A stretch of DNA of 64,000 bases from Musa acuminata AAA Group (lineage: Eukaryota; Streptophyta; Magnoliopsida; Zingiberales; Musaceae): positions 41,655,001-41,719,000 of the forward strand of contig NC_088355.1 of NCBI RefSeq assembly GCF_036884655.1. The letters are read 5' to 3'. Under the pieces are notes generated by a model. The model had not been told where the DNA came from and made no database searches. It saw only the letters and a list, made by a program, of their open reading frames with translations. Positions 10,365-21,483 of this stretch are shown here, one piece after another (the first letter of the stretch is position 1; each line of letters begins with the position of its first letter). Made by a program: the position numbers and the translations under genes.

Positions 10365-10793
10365 CTACTCCTCCAGCTCGAAGGCTGACACCGGGAAGCT
10401 GTCGGATAACCCAGTGCCGGTCTTGAAGGTGATCTTCCCCGTCGAGGGATCCTCGACGCGCATCTCAACGACGGAGAGCCAGAGTAACAGCTCCTTGGTC
10501 TTCACCCCCGTCATCTTGTGCATCTTGCGCTTCTCCACGAAGGCCGTCACCTCAGGGGCGTACGACACCGCCCGCTTGATCTTCTTGAAGGTGTGGTCAT
10601 GCTTCTTCTTCTGGATCAGCCATATGAACCCAGCCTCGCGGTTGTACCCGAACTCTTGGATGTCCTCGAGGGGGAAGAGTCCCCTCGGGAGCTCCAGTTC
10701 TTGAAGCAGTTGGATGGATTTCTTGCGGCAGAGGGCGTCACCGGTGAAGACCTCAGCACCGTGGCGATGGCTTTCGATCGTGTGGAGAGCCAT
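10365..10793 (-). CDS. DUF538 domain protein, MALHTIES subtype, copy D
   Basis: An intact 142-aa single-exon gene with Arg23 (CRKK) and Glu53 (NREAGF). It is divergent with copy E at 11680, and the two ATGs are 886 bp apart. Its promoter block (about 10800-11170) is full length. Its 3' flank has the conserved UTR (CAGGCCTAAAGTAGTCATTT on the minus strand) followed by a (TA)n tract, the standard arrangement for the subtype. Function is unknown beyond the DUF538 family assignment. Confidence 0.9.
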   Translation of the reverse strand: MALHTIESHRHGAEVFTGDALCRKKSIQLLQELELPRGLFPLEDIQEFGYNREAGFIWLIQKKKHDHTFKKIKRAVSYAPEVTAFVEKRKMHKMTGVKTKELLLWLSVVEMRVEDPSTGKITFKTGTGLSDSFPVSAFELEE

Positions 10794-10895
10794 GTCGTCG
10801 ATAACTAAAGTGGTTTGGAAGCTAAAGAGCAGTGCGGAAGAGGATGACGAAAAGAAGGCAAAAGGGCTGATGAAACGAAGATGGGAGGGAGATGG

Positions 10896-10903
10896 TATTT
10901 ATA
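10896..10903 (-). promoter_or_regulatory. TATA box of copy D
   Basis: TATAAATA on the minus strand, 110 bp before the ATG at 10793. Confidence 0.75.
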
Positions 10904-11583
10904 GGTGAGAAGTAGGAGTCTCGTAATGCGAATACGACGCAAACAAGCCATGATACGCGCATGCCATGTAAGACCCATATAGTAATTGGGTCTTCTTTGG
11001 AGGGCAGATAATAATTGCCGGGAGAGGTTGTGTGGTACGCAGATGAGCACTTGGGATGTGTGAGCGAGACGAGCGACGGCAGCCAAGTCAGTCAAACGAC
11101 CAAGTCGGGTTATTGCAACGGGCTCCATCTCGATGGATTTGGTCTCAACGTCTAAACCACGCATGCTTTAAGTTGGGACCAAAACTATCCCCGATCTAGG
11201 TAGGATTTAGGTGCTTGGATTGACTTAATATCAGATCTAAGATATATCGAAAATTCTAATATAAAATCAATGTGGCATCATTCTACGAGCTCTAGTCTTT
11301 TTCAAGTTAAAGTGCCGAAAGTAGATCTCGACTTTAAAATTCTACTTGTGTTGGTGGTATTTTTTGGCTAAAAATCTATGAATGCCGTCTTCGTTGGGTT
11401 CGCAGGTCAATAGGACAATACTTTAGGACGACGTCGTCATGGACAAAGTCATAGAATGACACAAAAGAGTTAGCTGACAGAATACGCACCACCGACGACG
11501 ATTAATCTAAGGCAAGGCTCCAAAAGTCAAATTCTTGCTCTCTCTCTCTCTCTCTCTCTCCGATCTTTGCCACTGCCGCACGC

Positions 11584-11591
11584 TATAAATA
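11584..11591 (+). promoter_or_regulatory. TATA box of copy E
   Basis: TATAAATA, 96 bp before the ATG at 11680. A (CT)n tract lies just upstream at about 11537-11560. Confidence 0.75.
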
Positions 11592-11679
11592 TTCCATTCC
11601 TCTCCGACCCTTCATGATCGGATTGCAGTCTCTCGTCTAAACCTATCTCACTTGGATTAGTTCTGTAACAAAGGATAGG

Positions 11680-12108
11680 ATGGCATCCGCGACCATCGAC
11701 CGCTACCGCAAGGGTGCGGAAGTCTACAAGGGAGACTCCATATGCAAGAAGAAATCGATTGAGCTACTCGCCGAGCTCCGCCTTCCCAAGGGTCTCTTCC
11801 CACTCGAGGACGTAGAGGAGTTCGGGCACAACCGCGAAGCCGGCTTCGTATGGTTGATCCAGAAGAAGAAGAAGGATCACACCTTCAAGAAGATTAAGAG
11901 GCAGGTGTCGTACGCCCCCGAGGTGACGGCCTTCGTGGAGGAAGGTAAGATGAAGAAGATGACGGGGGTGAAGACGAAGGAGCTCCTGCTGTGGCTCTCG
12001 ATCGTCGAGATGTACGTCGACGACCCATCATCGGAGAAGATAACCTTCAAGACCGGCACTGGACTGTCGGACAGTTTCCCGAGAGCTGCCTTCGAGCTGG
12101 AGCAGTGA
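11680..12108 (+). CDS. DUF538 domain protein, MASATIDR subtype, copy E
   Basis: This is the only intact copy of the second subtype: 142 aa, one exon. It lines up end to end with the MALHTIES proteins but differs at many sites: a more basic core with QKKKKDHTFKKIKRQ, MYVDDPSSEKITFKT near the C-terminus and an ending AAFELEQ. All family signature segments are kept. Its promoter is unrelated to that of the MALHTIES genes, with a (CT)n tract, a TATA box and a short leader, so the two subtypes are probably expressed differently. The broken copies at 1895-2919 and 4812-5075 derive from this subtype. Confidence 0.92.
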   Translation: MASATIDRYRKGAEVYKGDSICKKKSIELLAELRLPKGLFPLEDVEEFGHNREAGFVWLIQKKKKDHTFKKIKRQVSYAPEVTAFVEEGKMKKMTGVKTKELLLWLSIVEMYVDDPSSEKITFKTGTGLSDSFPRAAFELEQ

Positions 12109-13110
12109 GGCAGGGAAAAGATGGGCGGGCATTTAATTATATTTTGATGTATTGCTGTCACAAATAAGTGTGGTGTAATTTGGATAATAAATATGGCGTG
12201 ATTTGGAGTACATGATTTCCGGTGTTGATTCTACTCAGCTTTGTCATTTACATTAATATCATATGTTGCATGACTCCCACACTAACATACGTTATAATTG
12301 ATCATTGCTCTTATCTCTATTGAGACATTCAATTGATCAGTATCGTAGGTGATAGATCTCAAATTCAAACTCACCTGTGAACGTCTTACATGTCATTTAT
12401 TATAACATAATTTTTTTCATTTTTTTTTTGTGAAAATTTTGATTGGCACTCATAATATATTATTAAGTGGGATAATAGTACAAAAACACGGTAAAGTTTT
12501 TCTACTTGCATTTGTAAAAACTATATGAAATGACAACAATCCAAGTAGGGCACATGTGATCCAAATCAGATCATCCACATTTCAAAATATCAAATGCTTG
12601 ATCACGCTTTAATATGAAAATATTAGACTTTATCAAAAATACCTCCAACATAAGCAGAATTTTCAAGTGGAGATCTACTTTTGACATTGCGACTCTAAAA
12701 GGTTCCAAGCTTGTAGATTAGTCAAAAAAATATTAAAATTTTAGGTATACCTTAGATCGGATATCAATTCAATCTAAGAACCTAAATCCTATCTATATAT
12801 TCATTTAACTTATGAGCCTTTATCTTATCAGTGCTTTCTCCCGTAAGGGAGCCAAGGTGCGCAATTCAGGAGCGAGTTTGCTTGATCGAGGTGCAGGTCT
12901 TGGGCCCTCCTTCTAGCACCAATCCGACAAGGGACCATTTGATCGGTCGACTATTGGTACAACCTGTAGGCTCGCGAGGAATTGTTCGTTTTGGACGATA
13001 TGCGTACCCACATAGTTTTGTCCTTTCGAAGTATATGAGCTCCAAAAGACACCATTGAAAGTTGAGCCCTTGATTCATATACTCCTTATTCAGTGTGAGA
13101 CTAAATGAAA
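12109..13110. other. Spacer between copies E and F
   Basis: It holds the copy E 3' flank (to about 12340), the dispersed ~300-bp block in inverted orientation (about 12480-12770) and the arm-specific block 12790-13110. All have counterparts in the left arm. No gene is seen. Confidence 0.55.
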
Positions 13111-13377
13111 CTTCAAAGCATGCGTGGTTTAGACGTTGAGACCAAATCCATCTAGATCGAGCCCGTTGCAATACCACGACTTGGTCGTTTGACTGACTTT
13201 GGCTGCAGTCGCTCGTCCCGCTAACACATCCCAAGTGCTTATCTGCGTACCACACAACCTCTCCCGGAAATTATTGACTGCCCTCCAAAGAAGACCAACT
13301 CTATGGGTCTTACATGGCATGCGCGTATCATGGCTTGTTTGCGTCGTATTCGCATTACGAGACTCCTACTTCTCACC

Positions 13378-13385
13378 TATAAATA
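13378..13385 (+). promoter_or_regulatory. TATA box of copy F
   Basis: TATAAATA, 110 bp before the ATG at 13488. Confidence 0.8.
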
Positions 13386-13487
13386 CCATCTCCCTCCCAT
13401 CTTCGTTTCATCAGCCCTTTTGCCTTCTTTTCGTCATCCTCTTCTGCACTGCTCTTTAGCTTCCGAACCACTTTAGTTATCGACGAC

Positions 13488-13916
13488 ATGGCTCTCCACA
13501 CGATCGAAAGCCATCGCCACGGTGCTGAGGTCTTCACCGGTGACGCCCTCTGCGGCAAGAAATCCATCCAACTGCTTCAAGAACTGGAGCTCCCGAGGGG
13601 ACTCTTCCCCCTCGAGGACATCCAAGAGTTCGGGTACAACCGCGAGGCTGGGTTCATATGGCTGATCCAGAAGAAGAAGCATGACCACACCTTCAAGAAG
13701 ATCAAGCGGGCGGTGTCATACGCCCCTGAGGTGACGGCCTTCGTGGAGAAGCGCAAGATGCACAGGATGACGGGGGTGAAGACCAAGGAGCTGTTACTCT
13801 GGCTCTCCGTCGTTGAGATGCGCGTCGAGGATCCCTCGACGGGGAAGATCACCTTCAAGACCGGCACTGGGTTATCCGACAGCTTCCCGGTGTCAGCCTT
13901 CGAGCTGGAGGAGTAG
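13488..13916 (+). CDS. DUF538 domain protein, MALHTIES subtype, copy F
   Basis: An intact 142-aa single-exon gene and the inverted-arm partner of copy A. It shares Gly23 (CGKK) with copy A only. It carries Glu53 like copy D, and a private K93R change (KMHRMTG). It lies 1380 bp downstream of copy E in the same orientation. The 3' UTR with CAGGCCTAAAGTAGTC and the following (TA)n tract are present. Confidence 0.92.
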   Translation: MALHTIESHRHGAEVFTGDALCGKKSIQLLQELELPRGLFPLEDIQEFGYNREAGFIWLIQKKKHDHTFKKIKRAVSYAPEVTAFVEKRKMHRMTGVKTKELLLWLSVVEMRVEDPSTGKITFKTGTGLSDSFPVSAFELEE

Positions 13917-14061
13917 CAGGGATGATCATGACGAGCAGTACATGAATCACAACGTTTCCTGCAGGCCTAAAGTAGTCATTTGGCTTCCTAAGTATTTGGT
14001 TTCTGTCTTATGTTACATGTACCTACGTTACGTCGTGCTACTGTTGTTTTAAGGATCTACA

Positions 14062-14066
<5 letters not shown>

Positions 14067-14109
<43 letters not shown>
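14067..14109. repeat. (TA)n microsatellite downstream of copy F
   Basis: About 21 TA dinucleotides, 150 bp beyond the stop codon, placed like the tracts after copies D, G and H. Confidence 0.95.
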
Positions 14110-14112
<3 letters not shown>

Positions 14113-14784
14113 AAAGTTAAATTCTTTAAGATTTACATAAGTGAATGTCAATAATCTTGTAATTTATCACATAAAGAATTTATTTTTTTATGAATATAAA
14201 TGAGATTTATCGAATCATATTTAATATTATGTCAACTTTTTGATACGCTTTTGATTACTAATCTTTCATAGATTTTTTTATCCTCTCACTTACCAATACA
14301 AATGACCGTAGTTGGTTTGATAGTAATAGTCAATCCAAGTCCCTCGAGACATTGACTTTAGAAAGTTGAGTCATGTAGTCAATGGAAACTTGACTTAAGA
14401 CGGTAGATTTGCTATAGGCGAAAGCTTTTTAGGCATCACCAAGAAGGAATGCCCCCTTCCTATCTTCTTCCTCACCCTTTAATATAAAAACTCATTTTTA
14501 ATATAAAGAAAAGAGAGACTTTTATGAAGTATTTGCATCTACATTTGTACACTTCGAGTTATTAACTTGAGCGTCATAGTGTCCGGGTCTAGAAACTTCT
14601 TCCGACCTCAATTTTCATGCAGATAGCACCTAAGGAGCCTGACGTTTCCATTTTGAAAGTACTCGAATAACCTTATGCATATGAGTTCGGACCTATGTTA
14701 CCAACCCTCTTAACGAATTGTTACAGACTTAATTGGTTTTGCTTAAGTTATACAGCACCCTTGCGTGTCTATCCGCAAAGGGTC

Positions 14785-16316
14785 TTCTAGTCATAGGTGC
14801 CCTATAAACCAATCACGTGAGTGATGGCACGTGTGATATGATACGTATTTTATTTTTTTTATTGTATTATTTGATATTTTATCACGATAATGAGATCGAT
14901 TTGTCTTTAAACATAAACCCTAAATAATCCTAGTCATAAGTTACTCGAGAGAGACATCGAGATAACAGGATAGACTACTGTATTATATACTCGTACATAT
15001 GATGGAGGTGATTGGTCTCATAGCTGCTCATGTGGGGACACTAGGGATCAAGTGCAAGTGCTCATTGAAGAATGAGTTCACTGATTGATCCGCACACGAA
15101 ATGCTGAATGGTTAATAATACTTTGTTATCAAACAACGATTATGTTATCCCAGTGATGTATCTGGTCCATAGACTTGAGACATAAGGATGTCCTATATGA
15201 GTACTTCACTCTTTGATACCAGATTTATAGGTCTGGAAGTTCCAGATCTAGCACAGCCGATCATCAGGAGTGGTAGTCAACCTTACAAGGGCTATTAAGT
15301 GTCAATAGAGGATCATTCACTCTCGGTGTCATGAGAGGAATATCTTATGTGTTCTTGTTCAGATAAATTCCTGGTTAGGGTCATTCGGATTGAGAGAGAA
15401 ATGGTTCTTTGAGAGAATTCGATTAAAGTGAGACTCGAGTAGAAATTATATGGGCCTGATAGTACCATACCCGGTATACGATCTATAGGGTATTAGATGG
15501 ATGATGGACTATAGGTACACAATGACTAAGGATAGTCAAGTCTAATAGATTGGATTTCCTTGTATCGTCTAGGGACTACGACGTAGTGGCATACTACATC
15601 CGTAGTCGATGAGTCGAGTGAATTATTATGAAGATAATAATTCACTGAGCCAAAAGGAGTTCTAACATGTATGACTCATGACCAGCTCGATAATGGGCTT
15701 AAAGGATCACACACATATGGTGGGTGTTGCAACTAGTAGATGTTCAGATATGAGATTATCCGCCGAAGCCCCTATCTTATTTTATATTTAATAAGTCCTG
15801 AATTATTAGATCGCATGGTTGAGATTCAATAAAAGCTAATAAGAGATTATTGGGTAGAGACCTACTAATCTAAGAGGCTTTAGTAATTGGATTGAGATCT
15901 ATTATCCAATTGGGTAGGATCCATTAAGGTTAATAGGAGACCTCTATAAATAGGAGGGAACCAAAGGCCCATAGGTTAGAGCTTCTCTTAGTTATCACCT
16001 CCTATTCTTCTCTCACCTTCTCCTCTTCAAATAGTAACTTTGGAGATTTTAGGAGCGTCGTTGCAATCCTGTTGTGTGGATCACCGTTAGAGAGGAGGGC
16101 GCTTGACCTTCTTCATCCACTCCTACATATCTGCAAAGATTCAGAGATATAAGATCTTCTTAGATAAAATACAATCTTTCATATGCGTAGTTTTCAATTT
16201 TATGAATTTTATGCATCAATTTTCGCACGACAACAAACACATTATTAAGAAATTTAGAGACTTTTGTTTTTTATTTTTTTGCTGCGCATGTGATGTCGTC
16301 CCTAGATTTTCCTATA
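14785..16316 (+). mobile_element. Solo LTR 1, about 1.53 kb, nested
   Basis: It is flanked by the direct 5-bp duplication GGGTC at 14780-14784 and 16317-16321. The start (TTCTAGTCATAGGTGCCC) and end (TTTTCCTATA) correspond to the TG...CA ends of LTR 2 with point changes. A TATA-like CTATAAATAGGAGGG lies at about 15945-15960, giving plus orientation. Flanks rejoin cleanly across the insertion when compared with the related LTR near 57040. No internal domain or partner LTR is seen. Confidence 0.85.
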
Positions 16317-16613
16317 GGGTCAGCCTCCCAAAAACCTCTTATAGTCGCTTAAGGACCTACACAAGACAAGATGGTTAGAAAAAACATTTAACTTAGGATC
16401 CATAAGCAATTATTTCAAAAACCATTTGATAGACAATGCAAATTATAAATATAGACTTCGCAACTTCTGAATGGTCATACGATAAAGGATCCAAGGTTCT
16501 CCATTGTGGCCAAATGTTCCTACAAGTGCCCAAATAACACTATTATATAACAAAGTAGCGAATTAACGCTAGACACTACTCTAAAGGCTCATCTAGTCAT
16601 GTATCACCTAAGT

Positions 16614-18098
16614 GCTAGTCATAGGTGCCCAGCAAGCCAATCACGTGAGTGATGGCACGTGTGACTTGATACAAAATCTTTTTGCTTATTATATTTTGGC
16701 GTATATCACTTTATAACTATTGCATAAATGCATATATATATTGTGATGTCCTTGGATTTATGCAATGGGAATCGGATCGTGATGAGATCACGATAATGAG
16801 ATCGATTCACCTTTAAACACATATCCTAAATAATCCTGGTCATAGGTTACTCGAGAGTGACATCGTGATAACCGGATAGACTGGTGTGCTGTATACCCGT
16901 CCATATGATGGATGCAGCTGGTCTCATAGCTGCTCGTGTAGGGATACTAGGGATACAGTACAGGTGCTCATTGGAGAATGAGTTCACTGATTGATCCGCT
17001 TACGGAATGCTGGATGGTTGATGATGCGTCAGACAGTGATTCCGTAGTCCTAGTGGTGTATCTGGTCCTTAGACTTGAGACACCAAGGATGTCCTGTATG
17101 AGTGCTCCACTCTTTGATACCAGACTTATAGGTTTGGCTGTCCCCAGATCTAGTACAGCTGGTCATTGGGAGTGGTAGTCGACCTTACGAGGGCTATTGA
17201 GTGTCAATAGAGGATCATCCACTCTCAGCGTCATGAGAGGAATATCCTATGTGATCTTGCTCAGACAAATCCCTGGCCAGGGTCATTCGGGTTGAGAGAG
17301 AAAGAGTTCTCCGGGAGAATCCGATTAGAGCGAGACTCGAGTAGAAACCGTATGGGTCTGACAGCACCATGCTCGATATACGGTCTCTGGGATATTAGAT
17401 GGATGAGGGACTATAGGTACATGGTAACTGAGGACAGACAGGTCCAATGGATTGGATTCCCCTATATCGTTTGGGGACTACGGCGTAGTGGCCTAGTACG
17501 TCCGTAGTCGATGAGTCGAGTGAATTATTACAGAGATAATAATTCACTGAGTTAGAAGGAGTTCTGACAGGTATGACTCACGGCCAGCTCGATATTGGGC
17601 CTAGAGGGTCACACACATATGGTAGGCATTGCGATGAGTAGAGGTTCGGATATGAGATATCCGACGGAGCCCTTGTCTTATTGGATGCAGATCCAATACC
17701 CACTAAGGAAGGACCCATTAGGGTTTGACATGGGATCTCTATAAATAGGAGGGATTCACAGCCTCATAGGCTAGAGTCTTTGCTTGCCTTTCCTATTCTC
17801 CTCTCCCTCTCCACCTCAGAGTAGGCCTGGAGTTTTGAGGAGCGTCGTCGCAACCCTGCTGTGTGGATCACCGCTAGAGAGGAGGACGCTTGACCTCCTT
17901 CACCCTCTCCTAAGGATCTGCAAGGAAACAGGGATATACGATCTCCCTAGGTAACACAATTTCTATACGCAGTTTTGTGTTTTGCGGATTTTTGCGCACC
18001 AATCTTCACACGACGACGAACATCTTTTTGGGAATCGGGGATTTTGTTTTCTTGTTCTTCCGCTGCGCATGTGATGTCGCCCCCATGATTTCCCAACA
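16614..18098 (+). mobile_element. Solo LTR 2, about 1.49 kb, nested
   Basis: It runs TGCTAGTC...CCCAACA with perfect TG/CA ends. The direct 5-bp duplication CTAAG lies at 16609-16613 and 18099-18103. It is the same family and orientation as LTR 1, sharing CTATAAATAGGAGGG (about 17737-17751), the ATAATTCACTGAG segment and the GCGCATGTGATGTCG end. Because each has its own target duplication, the two are separate insertions, not the two LTRs of one element. Confidence 0.9.
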
Positions 18099-18899
18099 CT
18101 AAGTAACTCCTGATTGCTATACTGGCTGACACTCTGCACTACTCTATGAAACTAGAAAACACTCAAAATGGTTGCTTAGATGGCCTATTTCTAGATAGTT
18201 TTGCCTTTACACGATGACTGCATACAACTTGTGTTTATAAGCTTGAAACGATTATAAAAGCAAACCAAAATGGGGCTGCTAAACCTATTATAAGCTCTCT
18301 ACATGTTATGTAAAACATAAACAAAATCGAAAGATATTGAGAGTATTAAATTAAATACAATGTTTATAGTTTTGTCTATGATATTCTCCCCTACTTATTC
18401 TTTCAACACGCTTATCAAAGCCTTTGCAGGCATTGTATTCCTCATCTTTAGTGAATTTTTAATCTTATACTCTAATTGCAATATGCCTCTTGGCTCCCAA
18501 CTATACTCCACCACTATTGTTAAGTAGTTTAACTTTGATCCATCATGCTACTTCAACTCGCCAACAACTTTGACTCTAGTGCAGGATCAGTCAAGTTGTG
18601 CTGATCCTTGTTGGTTTATATAGATCATTCAAATGAAAGAAAAGACCTTTCTTGTTATGCGCAAGTCTTACAAATGTCTCATGCCACTTGAATTGGGTAG
18701 ATGTCTATTAGAGTTTTAATGAGTACTGCCTAAAAGACTTTGAAGTTTTTGAGGTTTTTCCTTCGTAAAATTTATCCATCGATTCCTTTTCTACTTATTG
18801 TTATCTCCAAGTAGGTTCATATCACTTCTGCTTTTGATTGATATTTTATTGAAAAATGTAACAGATAGTCTATTCTTGATAGCACCGATAACTATCGGT

Positions 18900-19299
18900 G
18901 AAGATTGGATAACTGTTGTCTTCCACTAAGTTTCTTCAAAGGATCTTTAAATCGATATAGAGTTCTTCTGCTTGATAAATAATAGAACTAGGGTATTTGA
19001 TTCTACCCATTCTCTTAAGAGTTGAGAAGGTAAAGGTTACTTGACTTTGCTCGCCTTCTCGAGGGTTGTACTTCATGCATTGCATCAAGCTAGTTACTAA
19101 CATTTGTCTGCTCTTTGCTCATACTTCTGAAACACCCGAAGTATTTACACTCTTTGCATTAAGTTAACTACTGTGATTCATCTTCTCATTGTCATCGAAC
19201 TTTTGGAATGCAAGAAGTTTTGCTCAAAAAGATTAAAATTTCACCCCGACTTAAAGTAAATCTCTAATAGTTTTGATCACCTCGGGGATTATACCTTCT
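18900..19299. other. Non-coding retroelement-like DNA
   Basis: It continues the internal, non-coding part of the old element. A small palindrome, ACCGATAACTATCGGT, is visible near 18884-18899, just before this stretch. No gene is seen. Confidence 0.4.
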
Positions 19300-20310
19300 T
19301 CTCTATCATCTTTGTTGCTTGCTCCTTTGAGTAGAAGAGGTACAACATTATGTGATGCCTACTTCGTTCCTTAATTAAACACTCCTACGTAGACTCGAAG
19401 TTCTCAACTTTCGGCTAGTTTGATGAGAAGCCTATTTATATTGATCTTATGAAGTTCCTTTACTTCTGTCCTTCAACCTTGTCTTAGTACTTGGAGTTTG
19501 CTTATATATTCTCTACCTTGAAAAGATATCCACTACGACGAAGGTGTAAGCCGAAAAAACCTAACTCACGTGAAGAGAATATGTCATGGCTAAGGCACAA
19601 ATATAAATATATATGTGTGTGTGTGTGTGTGGCCTTGTCCCTTCGTCATGATAAATTTTTATTCATGTAATTCGAGTTTTTTTAATTTGGGTATCTTTGG
19701 TATATTTATCCTTGCACCTTCATTGTGGTAGATATATTCTCATATGGGTTAAGTTTTCATGATTTAAGCACCTAAGGTATATTTGGTCTTGCGCCTTCAT
19801 CATAGCAGATTTCTCTTTACATGGGTCGGGTTTACTGAACCTACGTGCCTCGGGCACATTTGGCCTTGTGCCTCCATCGTGATCAATTTTTCTTCACGCG
19901 AATCATTTTTTTCGACTTACGCGCTTCAGACACATTTGGCTTTGTGCCTCTATCGTGATGAATTTCTCTTCATGCGAATCAGTTTTTTAGACTTACTCAC
20001 TTTGGGCACATTTGGCCTTGTGCCTCTACCATGACAGATTTCTTTTCACGTGGGTTGGTTAGGTTTTCTCGACTTATACATCTTAGGCACATTTGACTTT
20101 ATACCCTAGCTATGACATGTTCTCTTCACGTGAGTTAGGTTTTTTCGACTTACACCTTCGTCATAGTGGATATCTTTTCATTTAGGTCAAGTTTTTCTTA
20201 CTATGCACCTTAGGTACAGTTACCTTATTCCTCTATCTTGGTGGATCTCTCATCGATCCCTTACTTTTATGGAGGGAGGGAGCTTTGTCATAAAAGGGAT
20301 CAAGGAGGAA
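19300..20310 (+). repeat. ~76-bp tandem repeat, block 4, with framing sequence
   Basis: Positions 19300-19540 match, in reverse complement, the framing sequence around the captured DUF538 fragment (4550-4811) but without the DUF538 insert. About one inverted unit follows (19540-19595). A (GT)n tract is at 19613-19631. About eight units in plus orientation then run to about 20260. The block closes with the GATCCCTTACTTTT...AAAGGGATCAAGGAGG segment, also present at 4535-4590. Confidence 0.75.
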
Positions 20311-20316
20311 GAGAAT

Positions 20317-20412
20317 ATGTATATATACATATACATATATATATATGTATATGTATATATACATATATACATATATATACACATATATATATACACATAT
20401 ATATATATATAT

Positions 20413-20458
<46 letters not shown>
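20317..20458. repeat. Compound (TA)n/(TACA)n microsatellite
   Basis: About 140 bases of TATATG, TATACA and TA units. The Tyr/Ile/His-rich open frames across it on both strands come from the repeat and are not genes. Confidence 0.95.
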
Positions 20459-20460
<2 letters not shown>

Positions 20461-20464
20461 AGCA

Positions 20465-21290
20465 ATATGAAGTGATAAAATGTTAAAGAATATAATGAGC
20501 AAAAAAATATTATCATATCACACGTGTCATCACTCACATGATTGGTTTACAGGACACCAATGACTAACATACCTTTTGCGGATAAATACGCAAGAGTGCT
20601 ATATAAATTAAGCAAAACCAACTAAATCCGTAACAATTTGTTAAAAGAGTTGGTTGATGAACGTTCCTATGATATTAGGCTCTTCTTCTAGCACCAAAGT
20701 ATTAGAGAAAAATATTGTTGACGTTTTGATTAGCCTAACATGATCTGAATTCATATGCGCAAGGTTATTCGATGTACTTTTTAGGTGGAACGTCAAGCTT
20801 CTTAGGTGCATGAAAATCGAGGTAGAAAGAGGTTTCTAGACCCCGGATACTTCAACGTATAAGTTATTAACCCGAGATGATACAAATAGTTTAAAAAAGT
20901 CTCTCTTTTCTTTATATTAAAAACGAGTGTTAATATTAAAGGGTGAGCAAGAAGAGGGCATTCCTTCCGGGTGATGCCTAAAAAGCTTTCGCCAAGAGCA
21001 AATCTACAGTCTTCTAAGTCAAGTTTTGATTGACTAAAATACTCAACTTTCTAAAGTCAATGTCTCCAGGGACTTCGATTGACTATTACTATCAAACCAA
21101 CTATGGTCATTTGTATTGGGAAGTGAGAGGATAAAAAAAAATCAAAGATTAGTAATAAAAAGCGTATCAAAAAGTTGACATAATATGTAATATGATTCGA
21201 TAAATCTCATTTATATTCATGGAAAAAATTAAATTCTTTATGAGATCAATTACAAGATTTTTGACATTCACTCATGTAAATCTTAAAGAA
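20465..21290 (-). repeat. Inverse copy of the old element downstream of copy F
   Basis: In reverse complement this follows about 14110-14850, including CACGTGTGATATGAT, the LTR start near 20630 and the AAGTTGAGT segment. It lies downstream of DUF538 copy G just as 14110-14850 lies downstream of copy F, so gene and flank were duplicated together. It lacks solo LTRs 1 and 2, so those insertions are younger than the duplication or missed this copy. Confidence 0.7.

Positions 21291-21294
<4 letters not shown>

Positions 21295-21328
<34 letters not shown>
21295..21328. repeat. (TA)n microsatellite downstream of copy G
   Basis: About 17 TA dinucleotides beyond the copy G 3' UTR. Confidence 0.9.
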
Positions 21329-21330
<2 letters not shown>

Positions 21331-21483
21331 TTATAATTTGTAGATCCTTAATACAACAGTAGCACGACGAAACGTAGGTACATGTAACATAAGACAGAAA
21401 CCAAATACTTAGGAAGCCAAATGACTACTTTAGGCCTGCAGGAAACGTTGTGATTCATGTACTGCTCGGCATGATCATCCCTG

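Larger units (their letters stand above)
11360..14020. repeat. Right arm of the large inverted duplication
   Basis: This is the counterpart, in reverse complement, of 1-3222. It keeps both DUF538 genes (E and F) intact, including the target site that the LTR used in the left arm. The match reaches at least the (TA)n tract after copy F; the left arm runs off the window at the equivalent point. Confidence 0.85.
14110..18900 (+). repeat. Older LTR retroelement remnant with two nested solo LTRs
   Basis: An old LTR appears to start at TGTTACAGACTTAATTGG (14719) and to end near 18382. Its sequence is interrupted at 14784/16317 and again at 16613/18099 by two younger LTRs. Joined across them, the pieces follow the shorter LTR at 56979-57426. 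The part before 14719 (14110-14718) is repeated in inverse at 20465-21290. After 18382 the sequence resembles internal, non-coding retroelement DNA. No retrotransposon protein frame remains. Confidence 0.6.

Noticed and set aside
14785..18098. One complete LTR retrotransposon with two 1.5-kb LTRs
   Set aside because: Each LTR has its own 5-bp target duplication and the 297-bp middle matches an older LTR, not an internal region.
20203..20537. Tyr/Ile-rich 80-95-aa frames on both strands
   Set aside because: They are translations of the TA/TACA microsatellite.
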